Positions 33,988 to 43,418 of a DNA stretch of 64,000 bases are shown here, in pieces. Within the stretch, counting starts at the first letter, position 1. Each line of letters opens with the position of its first letter. Below the pieces are notes generated by a model. The model ran no database searches, was not told the DNA's origin, and saw only the letters and a list, made by a program, of their open reading frames with translations. The position numbers and the translations under genes are program-made. This DNA is from JANOZM01 sp031429355 (GTDB lineage Bacteria; Pseudomonadota; Gammaproteobacteria; Burkholderiales; Burkholderiaceae_E). The stretch is taken from the NCBI GenBank assembly GCA_031429355.1, contig JANOZM010000019.1, positions 25,464-89,463 of the forward strand, in the 5' to 3' direction.

Positions 33988-35744
33988 TACATTTTCTCCG
34001 GTGCGCTGACACCCATCAGTGCCAAGCCATTTCGAATGACTTGACGCGTTGCCGCCCATAACGCTAAACGGGCTAATTTGATTTCTTGCTGTTCTACGAA
34101 TACTCGCTCGGCATTATAGTAAGTATGGAAATCGGCCGCGACCTCTTTTAAGTAATAAGACAACGCATGTGGGCTTAAATCTTGCGCAGTGTTAATTAAC
34201 ATTGGCGAAAATTCGGCTAAACGAGCCATCAAGGCCTTTTCAGTCGGTGCTGTTAAGACTGATAAATCGACCTTACCTAACGATTCCACGGTACCGCCTT
34301 CTTTTTCGATCCAATCATTGATAACCCGACAAATTCGAGCGTGTGCGTATTGAATATAGTAAACGGGGTTTTCGTCGCTGCGCGACAAAGCTAAGTCCAC
34401 ATCGAATACATACTCGCTATCAGCTTTACGTGATCCCAAGAAAAACCGCACAGCATCACGACCACGCTCGGTTTTTTGCTCGGCATTTAACTCTGGGTCA
34501 TCACCAGCCATGTCGATTAAATCACGCAAGGTAACGCCCGTTCCTGCGCGTTTAGACATTTTTACCTCTTCGCCGCCTTTCATTACCCGCACCATTTTGT
34601 GCAAAATGTAATCAGGGTAGCCTTCGGGTATTCCGCTTTGAGTTGCTTGTAAGCCTGCCCGAACGCGTGCAATGGTGCCGTGATGATCCGAGCCTTGGAT
34701 ATTAATAACTTGCGCAAAGCCACGCTGCCATTTAGTGACGTGATAGGCAATATCGGGCACAAAGTAGGTATAGCCACCTTCGGCTTTACGCATTACGCGG
34801 TCTTTATCATCACCGTACTCGGTGGATTTAAACCAAAGCGCACCACCTTCTTCGTAAGTTTTTCCGTTGGCAATTAAAGTATTTACAGTTTGCTCAACTT
34901 TGCCTTCGGTGTACAAACTAGACTCTAAATAATAGCGATCAAACCGTACCCCAAACGCTTTTAGGTCGAGGTCTTGTTCATTTCGCAAATACGCCACCGC
35001 AAAACGACGAATTGATTCTAAATCGTTAATGTCGGCATTGGCTGTTACTGGCGCAACATCGGCGCTACGGACTGTTTTCTTAGCCAGAAAATCGGTGGCA
35101 ATATCTTGGATATAGGCACCACGATAACCGTTCGCCGGAAAATTCGCGTCATCGATACCGATCCCTTGCATCGGCGCTTGCACCGAGAGGGCTAAGTTAT
35201 CAATTTGTTGCCCAGCATCGTTGTAGTAGAACTCACGCGATACTTTATAGCCTACGGCAATTAAAATCGACGATAACAAATCACCCAAAGCCGCCTGACG
35301 GGCGTGCCCAACGTGCAACGGGCCGGTTGGATTGGCAGAAACAAATTCGACCAAAACGGATTGATTGGCACCAAAATCACTGCGGCCGTACTGCTCTTTT
35401 TGCGACAATACTTGGGTCACCACTTCGTGACGAGCGCTATCACTTAAACGAATATTGATAAAACCGGGGCCGGCAATTTCGGTGCTGGCAATTAACGACT
35501 TGGTTATAGGGTTTTGGTTCACCAAGGCGCACAGCTGGGTCGCCAAATCGCGCGGACTCATTTGTAAAGGCTTGGCTAATTGCATGGCTAAATTAACGGC
35601 CGCATCGCCGTGCTCGGCTTGACGGGGCCGATCTAGTAAAACAGCGTACTTTGGAATCGACTCGCCTGCCGACTTTAGCCTGACAATTTGCGAGGCTGCT
35701 TCGTCAAAAGCTTGAGTAATCCGTTTTTTGTGTTCGAGTAACAT
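33987..35744 (-). CDS. argS: Arginyl-tRNA synthetase
   Basis: 585 aa class I synthetase. The HIGH-type motif HVGH occurs in TGPLHVGHARQAALGD at about residue 140, the KMSKS-type loop KMSKRAG at about 396, and the C-terminal helical anticodon-binding domain ends ALMGVSAPEKM. Full length for the betaproteobacterial form. It leads the SPOR-dsbA-BtuF-like cluster and is divergent from a glyoxalase-like gene. A tRNA-Arg gene lies about 8 kb away in this window. Confidence 0.96.
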   Translation of the reverse strand: MLLEHKKRITQAFDEAASQIVRLKSAGESIPKYAVLLDRPRQAEHGDAAVNLAMQLAKPLQMSPRDLATQLCALVNQNPITKSLIASTEIAGPGFINIRLSDSARHEVVTQVLSQKEQYGRSDFGANQSVLVEFVSANPTGPLHVGHARQAALGDLLSSILIAVGYKVSREFYYNDAGQQIDNLALSVQAPMQGIGIDDANFPANGYRGAYIQDIATDFLAKKTVRSADVAPVTANADINDLESIRRFAVAYLRNEQDLDLKAFGVRFDRYYLESSLYTEGKVEQTVNTLIANGKTYEEGGALWFKSTEYGDDKDRVMRKAEGGYTYFVPDIAYHVTKWQRGFAQVINIQGSDHHGTIARVRAGLQATQSGIPEGYPDYILHKMVRVMKGGEEVKMSKRAGTGVTLRDLIDMAGDDPELNAEQKTERGRDAVRFFLGSRKADSEYVFDVDLALSRSDENPVYYIQYAHARICRVINDWIEKEGGTVESLGKVDLSVLTAPTEKALMARLAEFSPMLINTAQDLSPHALSYYLKEVAADFHTYYNAERVFVEQQEIKLARLALWAATRQVIRNGLALMGVSAPEKM

Positions 35745-35811
35745 AGAGATAGAAATAGCGACTGCACTTTTTTGCAGTTCACAACAACGTAAAAGCTAGA
35801 GTTTAAGCCAT

Positions 35812-36483
35812 ATGAAGCTAGACCATATCGTCATCGGGACGCGCGACCTCAACGAGGGCGCACGATACCTCGAAAGTTGCCTACGTTGCACACTTGCACC
35901 AGGAGGGCAACACATTGGGTTTGGCACCCACAATCGTTTACTTAATTTAGGTGGTGGCGCTTACCTTGAGCTAATTGCATTAGATCCTGCCCAAGTAGAC
36001 AACCCGGCAATGTCAATTAAGTACAAGGCACCCTTTGGCCTTAGCAACCCTGAAGTACAGGAAACAATATCCAACGATCCACAGTTATTAGCCTGGGTCG
36101 TTGCCACCGCCAATATTGCTCAATATGAAACCTTGTTTGAATACATCGGAACCCCCACCCCGATGCGCCGAGGTGAAATGCAATGGACGATCACCCATCG
36201 TAGCGACGGGCAACCCGTACCTGCGGGACTTCCGACATTTATTGATTGGGGTGATTTATCGGGTGGCGCCATGCATCCAAGCCAACGCTTACCTGCAAGC
36301 TCGGTTAGCTTGGCGCATTTTAAAAACAACTTGAGCCAAGAGCACCTTGCCGTTTTTGCACCTTTGTATAAACAAGACCAACGCTTGGCTTTGGCTGGCA
36401 GCGATCAATCAATCAAAGGCCCATTAGGTAAAAATTTGCATGCGCGTTTAAAAATTGGTGAAGGGGAATATTTTGAATTTTAA
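35812..36483 (+). CDS. VOC/glyoxalase-like domain protein
   Basis: 223 aa. N-terminal LDHIVIGTRDLNEGARYLES and HNRLLNLGGGAYLELIALDP match the glyoxalase-like VOC superfamily (type Glyoxalase_3), with metal-ligand candidates His4 and Glu in LELIA. The catalytic role, if any, is unknown; such proteins can be dioxygenases, isomerases or binding proteins. Divergent from argS (67 bp), convergent with an M20 peptidase. Confidence 0.8.
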   Translation: MKLDHIVIGTRDLNEGARYLESCLRCTLAPGGQHIGFGTHNRLLNLGGGAYLELIALDPAQVDNPAMSIKYKAPFGLSNPEVQETISNDPQLLAWVVATANIAQYETLFEYIGTPTPMRRGEMQWTITHRSDGQPVPAGLPTFIDWGDLSGGAMHPSQRLPASSVSLAHFKNNLSQEHLAVFAPLYKQDQRLALAGSDQSIKGPLGKNLHARLKIGEGEYFEF

Positions 36484-36576
36484 TCAACTACTAAAGTTTC
36501 GTTGGCTTATTCAGTGCAAACCCGAACAGGCTTTACAACGCAGCGCGCAGGAATAGCATTAGAACCAAAGCAATCT

Positions 36577-38049
36577 TTAAGCTGTTTCTTTCGCAAAGTT
36601 TGCCAACACTAAAGCAACCGCATTGGTTAATTTTTCGGCGTAGCTTAAATGCAAAAATTCATTCGGTCCGTGCGCGTTTGATTGAGGCCCCAATACGCCA
36701 GTAATTAAAAATTGGGCTTGCGGAAATTGTTGGCCCAACATGTTCATAAACGGAATAGTGCCTCCCTCGCCAATCCAACCGGGTGGTTTACCAAAGCACT
36801 GTTGACTGGCATCTTCTAATAGTCGCCACAACCAAGGCGCGGTCGGTGGCGCGTTCCAGCCAGAGCCTGCGCCAGAATCATCAAAGGTCACTCTGGCGTT
36901 GTACGGTGCGTCGGCCTCGAGTAGCTTTTTCAGTGCTTTGCTAGCTGCGTGGCCATCCACCGTTGGTGGAATTCGCATCGACAATTTTAGTTGAGTTTTA
37001 GGGCGCAATACATTGCCTGCCGAATCAATGGATGGAAAACCAGCAGCACCAGTAACGGACAAAGCAGGTCGCCACGAACGATTGAGCAAACACTCTACGG
37101 GGTCGGTGGATGTGGGCTGCGAAAACTGCGCGCCAGCATGGGCTTCAGGCTCGTGGGTGCAACTCACCCAAGGAAACGCCTGCCAAACCGAGTCACCTAA
37201 AATGGCGGCCGCCTCACGTGCTTGTTTGAGTCGCTCAGCAGGAATATTGGCGTGAAATTCGCGCGGCAACACTTCGCCAGTTTGCGGGTTGTCGATACGA
37301 TTTAGCAACTGACGTGCGATGCGAAACGACGAAGGCACGATGCCCGACGCCATGCCCGAATGCACGCCTTCAGTCAAAATTTCTACGGATAAAGTTCCGC
37401 CCACTAGACCACGCAAAGAGGTGGTAACCCAAAGCTGATCGTAATTTCCGCAGCCCGAATCTAAGCCAATGACAAGTTTTACATTGCCTAAGCGCGCCTT
37501 TAGTAACGCCAAATATTCTGGCAAATCGGGGCTACCACTTTCTTCACAACTTTCGATAATGCCAACGCAACGTGGGCGGGCTGCATGTTGCCGGTCGACC
37601 GCACTGATTGCAGTTAGCGCCGCAAAAATAGCGTACCCGTCGTCGGCGCTACCACGGCCATACAATTTACCGTTTTCAACTACTGGCTTCCACGGCCCTA
37701 AGTCTTCGCGCCAACCGGTCATTTCGGGTTGTTTATCCAAGTGGCCATAAAACAAAATGGTATCGACCGAGCCTAAACCCTGCGTCGCTGGAATGTCAAA
37801 AAAGATACACGGCGTTTTGCCCGGCAAAGTAATTACTTCTAGCTGCATGCCAGTTAGGGCGCTGCCTTGCGGTTGCGTTGCCGCCCAATCGTGCGCCATG
37901 CGAATTACCGCCCCTAAATGCCCATGGGCATCCCAACTAGCATCAAACGCGGGTGATTTTGCCGGAATTTTTACATACTCTTTTAGACGGGGTAACAAAT
38001 CGTTTTGCCATTGAAAGGCGATGAAATGATTGAGATCGGCTAAGTTCAT
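36577..38049 (-). CDS. M20 family metallopeptidase
   Basis: 490 aa. Metal-site motifs: FYGHLDKQPE (His/Asp), GRGSADDGYAIFA (bridging Asp), GIIESCEESGSPD (Glu/Glu), VIGLDSGC and GEGGTIPFMNMLGQQ near the C-terminus with a further metal-binding region NAHGPNEFLHL. The dimerisation/lid domain lies in between (about residues 215-390). It is a cytoplasmic dinuclear zinc peptidase of the dipeptidase/succinyl-diaminopimelate desuccinylase-like group. Substrate not determined. 78 bp before metC. Confidence 0.9.
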   Translation of the reverse strand: MNLADLNHFIAFQWQNDLLPRLKEYVKIPAKSPAFDASWDAHGHLGAVIRMAHDWAATQPQGSALTGMQLEVITLPGKTPCIFFDIPATQGLGSVDTILFYGHLDKQPEMTGWREDLGPWKPVVENGKLYGRGSADDGYAIFAALTAISAVDRQHAARPRCVGIIESCEESGSPDLPEYLALLKARLGNVKLVIGLDSGCGNYDQLWVTTSLRGLVGGTLSVEILTEGVHSGMASGIVPSSFRIARQLLNRIDNPQTGEVLPREFHANIPAERLKQAREAAAILGDSVWQAFPWVSCTHEPEAHAGAQFSQPTSTDPVECLLNRSWRPALSVTGAAGFPSIDSAGNVLRPKTQLKLSMRIPPTVDGHAASKALKKLLEADAPYNARVTFDDSGAGSGWNAPPTAPWLWRLLEDASQQCFGKPPGWIGEGGTIPFMNMLGQQFPQAQFLITGVLGPQSNAHGPNEFLHLSYAEKLTNAVALVLANFAKETA

Positions 38050-38127
38050 TCGGTTTCCAGTAAATTTGTTCGTTGTTTTATAAGGTCGTTTAACTATTAT
38101 CTTACTAGTGCAATTTAATTTTGCAAA

Positions 38128-39312
38128 TTACAAATCGCGCATTTTTTGAAACCCTTGGGCTAAGTCGTCAATTAACGATTGCACTTCTTCTAGGCCAATA
38201 TTAATGCGTACTAACGGACCGCCCGACCAAGGCGTTAGGGACCTTGTTATTTGTGCGGGCATTATTAAACTCTCGAAACCACCCCACGAGTAACCAATGC
38301 CGAAGCTGTGCAAACTGTTGCAAAAATGGTTTATTTTTTCTTTGGAAATATCCGCCAAAAATTCGACAGAAAATAACGATGCAGCACCTGCATAATCGCG
38401 CTTCCAAATTGCATGTTGCGGATGGTTGGGTAATGCGGGCCATAACACTCGCTTAATTTCTGGCTGCTGTTGCAACCACTCAATAACCTCCACAGCATTT
38501 TGTGTGCACTGCTTCATACGAATAGCAGCAGTACGAATGCCACGCAGCACCAACCAAGCATCATCACTGCTTACACAAACGCCAAGCTGCCTAATTGCGG
38601 GCCATATTGCCTGCCAAGCAGATTCTTTGCAGACAATCGCACCCATTAGTACATCCGCATGACCGGCCCAATGTTTCGTTAACGGCAAGCAAGAATAATC
38701 AATCCCCCAGTCGAAGGGATTGGCATAAAACGGCGAGGCCCAAGCGTTGTCAATCGCTACCTGAATTCCGTGTTGATGTGCAGCGGCACAAATGGCTGGG
38801 ATGTCTTGTAATTCGAAGGTGTAAGAGCCTGGGCTTTCTAGGTACACGAGCTTGGTTTGCGGGGTAAAGAGCTGTGCAATTTCGGCACCACTATCGGCCG
38901 GAATATAAGTCGTAGTGATTCCCATTTTGCGCAACATCGATTCGCAAAACATGCGGGCTGGGCCGTAAACAGAATCGGACACTAAAATATGGTCGCCTGG
39001 TTTTAACAGGGCTAAAAATAATGTCGTTATTGCGGACAGCCCTGAAGGCATTAGCGCAGCTCGATAACCCAGTCCATTGCCTTCTAATTGAGCAACAACG
39101 TCCATCAAAGCCATTGTTGTGGTGGTGCCAACAGTCGCGTAACTAGTCGCATATAGCTCACCGGCCATAGTACGTGGCCCCATCGCATGGGCGGCCTCGA
39201 CGGTGTCGAATAGAACAGTTGAGGCGCGCTGCACAGGCAAATTGGCCGTACGAATTGGTGTTTCGAATTGCCGACCTAGTTCGATCGCCCAGGCTAGTTT
39301 TTGTTTACTCAT
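38128..39312 (-). CDS. metC: Cystathionine beta-lyase
   Basis: 394 aa PLP enzyme of the Cys/Met metabolism group. PLP lysine is in SCLPLTKHWAGHADVLMGA at about residue 210; YATVGTTTTMALMDVVAQLEGN, GLSAITTLFLALLKPGDHIL and the substrate/PLP loop LVSDSVYGPARMF are typical. The sequence IGYSWGGFESLIMP near the C-terminus is characteristic of cystathionine lyases. It cleaves cystathionine to homocysteine, pyruvate and ammonia. Divergent from exbB across 164 bp. Confidence 0.88.
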   Translation of the reverse strand: MSKQKLAWAIELGRQFETPIRTANLPVQRASTVLFDTVEAAHAMGPRTMAGELYATSYATVGTTTTMALMDVVAQLEGNGLGYRAALMPSGLSAITTLFLALLKPGDHILVSDSVYGPARMFCESMLRKMGITTTYIPADSGAEIAQLFTPQTKLVYLESPGSYTFELQDIPAICAAAHQHGIQVAIDNAWASPFYANPFDWGIDYSCLPLTKHWAGHADVLMGAIVCKESAWQAIWPAIRQLGVCVSSDDAWLVLRGIRTAAIRMKQCTQNAVEVIEWLQQQPEIKRVLWPALPNHPQHAIWKRDYAGAASLFSVEFLADISKEKINHFCNSLHSFGIGYSWGGFESLIMPAQITRSLTPWSGGPLVRINIGLEEVQSLIDDLAQGFQKMRDL

Positions 39313-39476
39313 CTAACGTTTTGTCCACGATTCGTTCAGGCAAAATAATGCCGGTTGCACTTAAAAATTAAAAAATACTGTATAAAACCGACCCAGAATA
39401 CAAAATACCCCGATTACAATTAGTTTCTTAATGAGTTGACGCTCACAAACGCGCTAGAATCGCGCACAGTTACATT

Positions 39477-40451
39477 ATGGACAGGATCATGACTCAATTA
39501 CGTTACTCAACTGGCTTTACAAAACAATTAGTTTCAGCCCGCATCGCGGCTGCGATTTTCTCATTGACCGCATTAGGTTCCATTGCTTTAAGCAATGTTG
39601 CAACTGCACAAACGGCTACGCCAGCCACCCCAGCCGCTAGTGGCACCGTTAGCCCCGCACCGATTGGTAGCCCGACTGCTACGCCGGCTGCTGAAGCACC
39701 AAAGGTCGACGCAACAAAACCTGCTGAAGCTGCAACCGGCTCAACAGCACCCACAGGGGCGGCTTCAGTCAAGCCACCGGCTGGCGCAAAAGCTGAAGAA
39801 AACCCCTACGGTTTAAAAGCCCTCGTTTCGCATGGTGACCCGGTCGATGCTGCAACCTTATTTATTCTTCTTGTAATGAGTATGGGTAGTTGGTATGTAA
39901 TTTTTACTAAGTTCTTAGAGCAAAGTAAAATGAAGAAACAAGCCGCCGCCGCCAAGAAAACGTTTTGGTCAGCAGGTACTGTTCGCCAAGGCGCAGATAC
40001 TTTAGCCGCTGGCAGCCCGTTTCGCTTTATTACTGAGCAAGCCCTTGAGTCCACCAAAAAGCACGACGGTTTATTGGCTCACGTTGACTTGAACACGTTT
40101 GTTACGCAAAGCATCGAACGCAGCACATCTAATGTACAAAGCCGCACGCAAGACGGCCTCGCTTTCTTGGCGACAGTTGGCTCAACAGCCCCATTCGTAG
40201 GTTTGTTCGGAACTGTTTGGGGTATTTATAACGCGCTCGTTAAAATTGGTTTGTCGGGTCAAGCGTCCATCGATAAAGTGGCTGGCCCAGTGGGTTCAGC
40301 GCTGATCATGACCGCTATCGGTTTAGCTGTAGCCGTTCCTGCTGTTTTGGGTTACAACTGGTTAGTACGCCGCAACAAAGCGGGCATGGAAACCGTACGT
40401 GAGTTCGGCTCAGATTTGCACTCGGCAATTTTGTCGAGCCAAAAGCGCTAG
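39477..40451 (+). CDS. exbB: MotA/TolQ/ExbB proton channel protein
   Basis: 324 aa. Long N-terminal signal-like segment (residues 20-41), an Ala/Pro/Thr-rich periplasmic linker (about 45-110), then the ExbB/TolQ core with three membrane segments; the characteristic stretch ATVGSTAPFVGLFGTVWGIYNAL is at about 235-257 and the last segment at about 280-305. It forms the proton channel with ExbD that energises TonB. Starts at ATG 39477 or ATG 39489; neither has a strong Shine-Dalgarno. It leads exbD1-exbD2; tonB is elsewhere in the window (53.5 kb). Confidence 0.93.
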   Translation: MDRIMTQLRYSTGFTKQLVSARIAAAIFSLTALGSIALSNVATAQTATPATPAASGTVSPAPIGSPTATPAAEAPKVDATKPAEAATGSTAPTGAASVKPPAGAKAEENPYGLKALVSHGDPVDAATLFILLVMSMGSWYVIFTKFLEQSKMKKQAAAAKKTFWSAGTVRQGADTLAAGSPFRFITEQALESTKKHDGLLAHVDLNTFVTQSIERSTSNVQSRTQDGLAFLATVGSTAPFVGLFGTVWGIYNALVKIGLSGQASIDKVAGPVGSALIMTAIGLAVAVPAVLGYNWLVRRNKAGMETVREFGSDLHSAILSSQKR

Positions 40452-40484
40452 TTAACTGATTCGTTATTTTTTAAGGAGCCAGTT

Positions 40485-40907
40485 ATGGGTATGAGTGTTG
40501 GCGGAGCAAAAGAGGATGATGCAATCCTCTCTGAAATTAATACAACGCCGCTGGTCGATGTGATGTTGGTATTGTTGATCATCTTTTTGATCACAATTCC
40601 AGTCGTAACTACATCCATTAAAGTCGACCTTCCCAAAGAGTCCAACCAAGTTCGCGAAACTAAACCCGAAAACGTTGTTGTTTCTGTAGACACTGCAGGC
40701 AATATTTATTGGTACGACGCACGCGTGCAAGGTAAAGACGATTTGTTAGCGCGCATGCGCAAAATTTCAAAAATGGACCCGCAGCCCGAGTTACAAATTC
40801 GAGGCGATGGCCGAGCCAGTTTTGAAGGCGTAGGCAAAGTGTTAGGCGCTGCAACGCAAGCCGGTGTCACCAAGGTTGGGTTCATCACTGAACCCCCTTC
40901 TAAGTAA
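40485..40907 (+). CDS. exbD: ExbD/TolR family transport protein, first copy
   Basis: 140 aa. Single N-terminal membrane segment with the channel Asp in INTTPLVDVMLVLLIIFL (Asp at about residue 25), then a periplasmic ferredoxin-like domain ending VTKVGFITEPP. Partner of ExbB in proton-driven energisation of outer-membrane transport. AAGGAG ribosome-binding site 8 bp upstream of ATG. Confidence 0.93.
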   Translation: MGMSVGGAKEDDAILSEINTTPLVDVMLVLLIIFLITIPVVTTSIKVDLPKESNQVRETKPENVVVSVDTAGNIYWYDARVQGKDDLLARMRKISKMDPQPELQIRGDGRASFEGVGKVLGAATQAGVTKVGFITEPPSK

Positions 40908-40921
40908 AAGGGCCAGAAACT

Positions 40922-41347
40922 ATGGGAATGAACGTTGGTAACTCCAGTAGCGACGAGCCAGAAGTAATGATGGAAATGAACACCACGCCGTTAATCGACG
41001 TGATGTTGGTTTTGCTCGTAATGTTAATTATTACGATTCCAATTCAGTTACACGCCGTAAACATGAATATGCCGATCGGCAACCCACCACCAAAAGTCAA
41101 AGAACCGGTGGTGGTTAAGCTGAACGTTGACGAGAAAAGCGATATTTATTGGAATGGCGAAAAAGTAACGCTTGCCGTCTTGGATGCAAAAATGAGCGAA
41201 GCGGCGGCGCTTGGTGACCAGCCCGAAGTACATTTAGATCCAGACAAAGCGGCCAAGTACGATGTAGTAGCATCCGTTTTAGCGATGTCTCAGCGTCGTG
41301 GTTTGACAAAAATTGGCATTATTGGACGAAGCTTATTTATTCAGTAA
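40922..41347 (+). CDS. exbD: ExbD/TolR family transport protein, second copy
   Basis: 141 aa paralogue of the preceding gene: MNTTPLIDVMLVLLVMLIITIPI carries the channel Asp, and the periplasmic part ends GLTKIGIIGRSLF. Two tandem ExbD genes behind exbB resemble the tonB-exbB-exbD1-exbD2 arrangement of xanthomonads. The copies may form heteromers or serve different receptors. Followed by a hairpin terminator shared with the convergent YcaQ-like gene. Confidence 0.92.
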   Translation: MGMNVGNSSSDEPEVMMEMNTTPLIDVMLVLLVMLIITIPIQLHAVNMNMPIGNPPPKVKEPVVVKLNVDEKSDIYWNGEKVTLAVLDAKMSEAAALGDQPEVHLDPDKAAKYDVVASVLAMSQRRGLTKIGIIGRSLFIQ

Positions 41348-41368
41348 ATTAGGTTCGACTTTGGTGGT

Positions 41369-42772
41369 TTAACTAACCATTAACTTTAAAACGGCGCAGG
41401 TTTTCTCTTGTAGAAACCGCGCCGTTTTCTTTTGGTCGGCTCCTTTTGCATTGACCACTCGTTGGACCGACACTTGGTTGCAATGATGCCAATGCGCAAA
41501 TCGCGCAAACGACTGAGCCAATTGATCAATATCCGATTCGTCCAGCACACAGTGATGCTCTAGATGTAGCGCCTTCATTTCAAAATGCTGTTGCTGCCGA
41601 TGCGCTTTAGCATCTAGACGGCCAATAAGCTGGCCGTTATGCAAAATAGGCAAGGTGAAATAGCCATATTTACGCTTAGCCTCAGGGGTGTAACATTCGA
41701 TGCGATATTCAAAATCAAACATAACCTGGGCTCGTTCGCGATGCCAAACCAAGGGATCAAAAGGCGAAAGAGGAACGGTATAGTTTGCGCTGGATGTCAC
41801 TGTTTTACCGCTCGCATCCGATAGCGTTTTCAAGCGCTTTTTTGCGGATTTACTAATTAGCCACGGATCGTATTTAACAGACACTGGTAACTCGGGAATA
41901 TCGGCAAGGAACAAATGCTTGTCCATCAACAACGGTTCAATTTCTGCCATCGTAAATCGTGCGCGCAACCGATAATAGTCGTGCAACCAACTTAGCTTGC
42001 AAATACCTAACGCATCGATCGACTCAAGCGCAAAGTACTTGCGTAAGCTTGCCTGATCTGGCGTTGGCAAAACTTTTTCGTTTTTTAAGTGCGGGTGAAG
42101 ACGTTCGGCGATTTCATAAACACGTTGAAACCCTTCGCGTCGCGCTACCATTAAATGACCAGCAGCAAACCAAGCTTCCAGCCACCTTTTTTCGGGCTTC
42201 CAATTCCACCATCCGGACGGCTCAAGAGTGGCGCTTAACCTCGCTGGATCGCCTCTTGATGCAACGTCGACTAACGCTTTTGGTTGCCGCTGAAAATCGC
42301 TTGATTTAACGGGACCATTTTTATGAATTGACTGTAACAAAGCCTTCATTTGTGGCCCATGCTCGGTCAACGATTTTTGCAAACTGCGTTGGCTCCAGTG
42401 CGTACGATCAAGTAATTGAGCGCGCAAAAACGACATCTCTTTTACGGGCGCAAAACAAGCCTCGTGTGACCACACTTCAAAAATCTTTTTTTGCTCTAAA
42501 GTTTCTTCTAACCAATGTGTCGGATAGTGACCCAGTCGGGCATACATCACCAGATACGGGCTTCGATTGACCACGCTAATCGTGTCAATTTGCAATTGTT
42601 TCATCGCTTCAATTGCCTTCACAAAGCAATTAAGCGTTGCGGGCTTAGTTGGTGGGTTTAAAAGACCAAGGCTTTGCAATTGCAAATGGCGCGCCTGTTG
42701 AATACTTAATGAAAAATTTTGCAAACCGTACTCCGCAATAAGTGTGTCGTTCGAAACGAATTGTGGACTCAA
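41369..42772 (-). CDS. Winged-helix DNA glycosylase, YcaQ/AlkX-like
   Basis: 467 aa of the HTH_42 (YcaQ/AZL) family, DNA glycosylases that unhook interstrand crosslinks and alkylated bases. Seen: IDTISVVNRSPYLVMYARLGHYP (the QxD motif, QID, precedes it at about residues 76-78), EVWSHEACFAPV and a C-terminal region SPFDPLVWHRERAQVMFDFEYRIECYTP typical of the family. Somewhat longer than E. coli YcaQ (410 aa). It is convergent with the exbD2 gene. Activity is inferred from family. Confidence 0.85.
   Translation of the reverse strand: MSPQFVSNDTLIAEYGLQNFSLSIQQARHLQLQSLGLLNPPTKPATLNCFVKAIEAMKQLQIDTISVVNRSPYLVMYARLGHYPTHWLEETLEQKKIFEVWSHEACFAPVKEMSFLRAQLLDRTHWSQRSLQKSLTEHGPQMKALLQSIHKNGPVKSSDFQRQPKALVDVASRGDPARLSATLEPSGWWNWKPEKRWLEAWFAAGHLMVARREGFQRVYEIAERLHPHLKNEKVLPTPDQASLRKYFALESIDALGICKLSWLHDYYRLRARFTMAEIEPLLMDKHLFLADIPELPVSVKYDPWLISKSAKKRLKTLSDASGKTVTSSANYTVPLSPFDPLVWHRERAQVMFDFEYRIECYTPEAKRKYGYFTLPILHNGQLIGRLDAKAHRQQQHFEMKALHLEHHCVLDESDIDQLAQSFARFAHWHHCNQVSVQRVVNAKGADQKKTARFLQEKTCAVLKLMVS
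41388..41428 (+). terminator. Terminator hairpin after exbB-exbD1-exbD2
   Basis: Stem of 10 bp (41388-41397 with 41419-41428) plus 5 more bp (41399-41403 with 41414-41418) across a one-base bulge, T-rich on the plus strand. It lies inside the 3' end of the convergent YcaQ-like gene. Confidence 0.72.
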
Positions 42773-42849
42773 TCAGTCAAGCGTTTCTCTACCGCTTTAC
42801 AAATTGCCCTACACTAAGGCTTCACCTATAAAAACTCCGGAATCCAAAA

Positions 42850-43284
42850 ATGAATACACGTAGAAAACTGATCCGCATTGTGCCTGCAACTGCAGCATTT
42901 GCAGCCTTAAGCGCTTGTGGCAAAAAAGAAGAAGCACCCGTAACCGCTACAGCGCCCGCACCAGCTCCTGTAGCTGCAGCACCTACTCCCGCACCAGCGG
43001 CCGCAGCACCAGCCCCTGTAGCACAAGCAACGCCCGCAGCGGCACCAGTCGCAACCGGTGCAATGGTAGACGAGAAAGACGCACAAGCCGCTTCGTTGGG
43101 CTATGTTGCCGATGCTGGTCGCGTTGATAAAGTGAAGTTTGCATCGTTTGCGGCCGGTAGCGCTTGCTCTAACTGCGCTTTGTATCAAGGCGCGACGGGA
43201 AGCGAAGCCGGTGGCTGTGGAATATTCCCAGGCAAACAAGTAGCCGCTAAAGGCTGGTGTAGCGCTTACAACAAGAAGGCTTAA
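42850..43284 (+). CDS. High-potential iron-sulfur protein (HiPIP) with lipobox and Ala/Pro linker
   Basis: 144 aa. N-terminal MNTRRKLIRIVPATAAFAALSAC has twin arginines and a lipobox (LSAC, Cys about residue 23), then an Ala/Pro-rich linker (about 30-75). The C-terminal 65 residues are a HiPIP domain: four Cys in SACSNCALYQ (two), GGCGIFPG and KGWCSAY bind one [4Fe-4S] cluster of high potential. Most HiPIPs are soluble periplasmic electron carriers exported by Tat; this one could be tethered as a lipoprotein. A terminator follows the gene. Confidence 0.88.
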   Translation: MNTRRKLIRIVPATAAFAALSACGKKEEAPVTATAPAPAPVAAAPTPAPAAAAPAPVAQATPAAAPVATGAMVDEKDAQAASLGYVADAGRVDKVKFASFAAGSACSNCALYQGATGSEAGGCGIFPGKQVAAKGWCSAYNKKA

Positions 43285-43314
43285 TTTTTTTACACAGCCG
43301 CTTTAACCATTAAT

Positions 43315-43350
43315 AAAAAAGGGCCGCTTGTAAAAAGCGGCCCTTTTTTT
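43315..43350 (+). terminator. Rho-independent terminator after the HiPIP gene
   Basis: Nine-bp perfect stem (43321-43329 with 43335-43343), 5-nt loop, A-run before and T-run of seven after. The symmetric A/T flanks mean it could also stop transcripts from the minus strand. Confidence 0.92.
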
Positions 43351-43418
43351 AATTAGTTACAACTGTGAATTTGCCACATTTAGCGGACGCTCAGGTGTTT
43401 GCGGCGAATTCGGTAAGG

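Noticed and set aside
39374..39395. LexA-like half site (TACTGTATA) before exbB
   Set aside because: The second half site (ACAG) is missing.
39436..39460. Sigma-70 promoter TTGACG / TAGAAT before exbB
   Set aside because: The two hexamers are only 13 bp apart, too close for a standard promoter.
39595..39816. 73-codon plus-strand frame inside exbB
   Set aside because: It is an out-of-frame shadow of the Ala/Pro-rich linker; its Pro/Gln/Leu-rich product has no domain.
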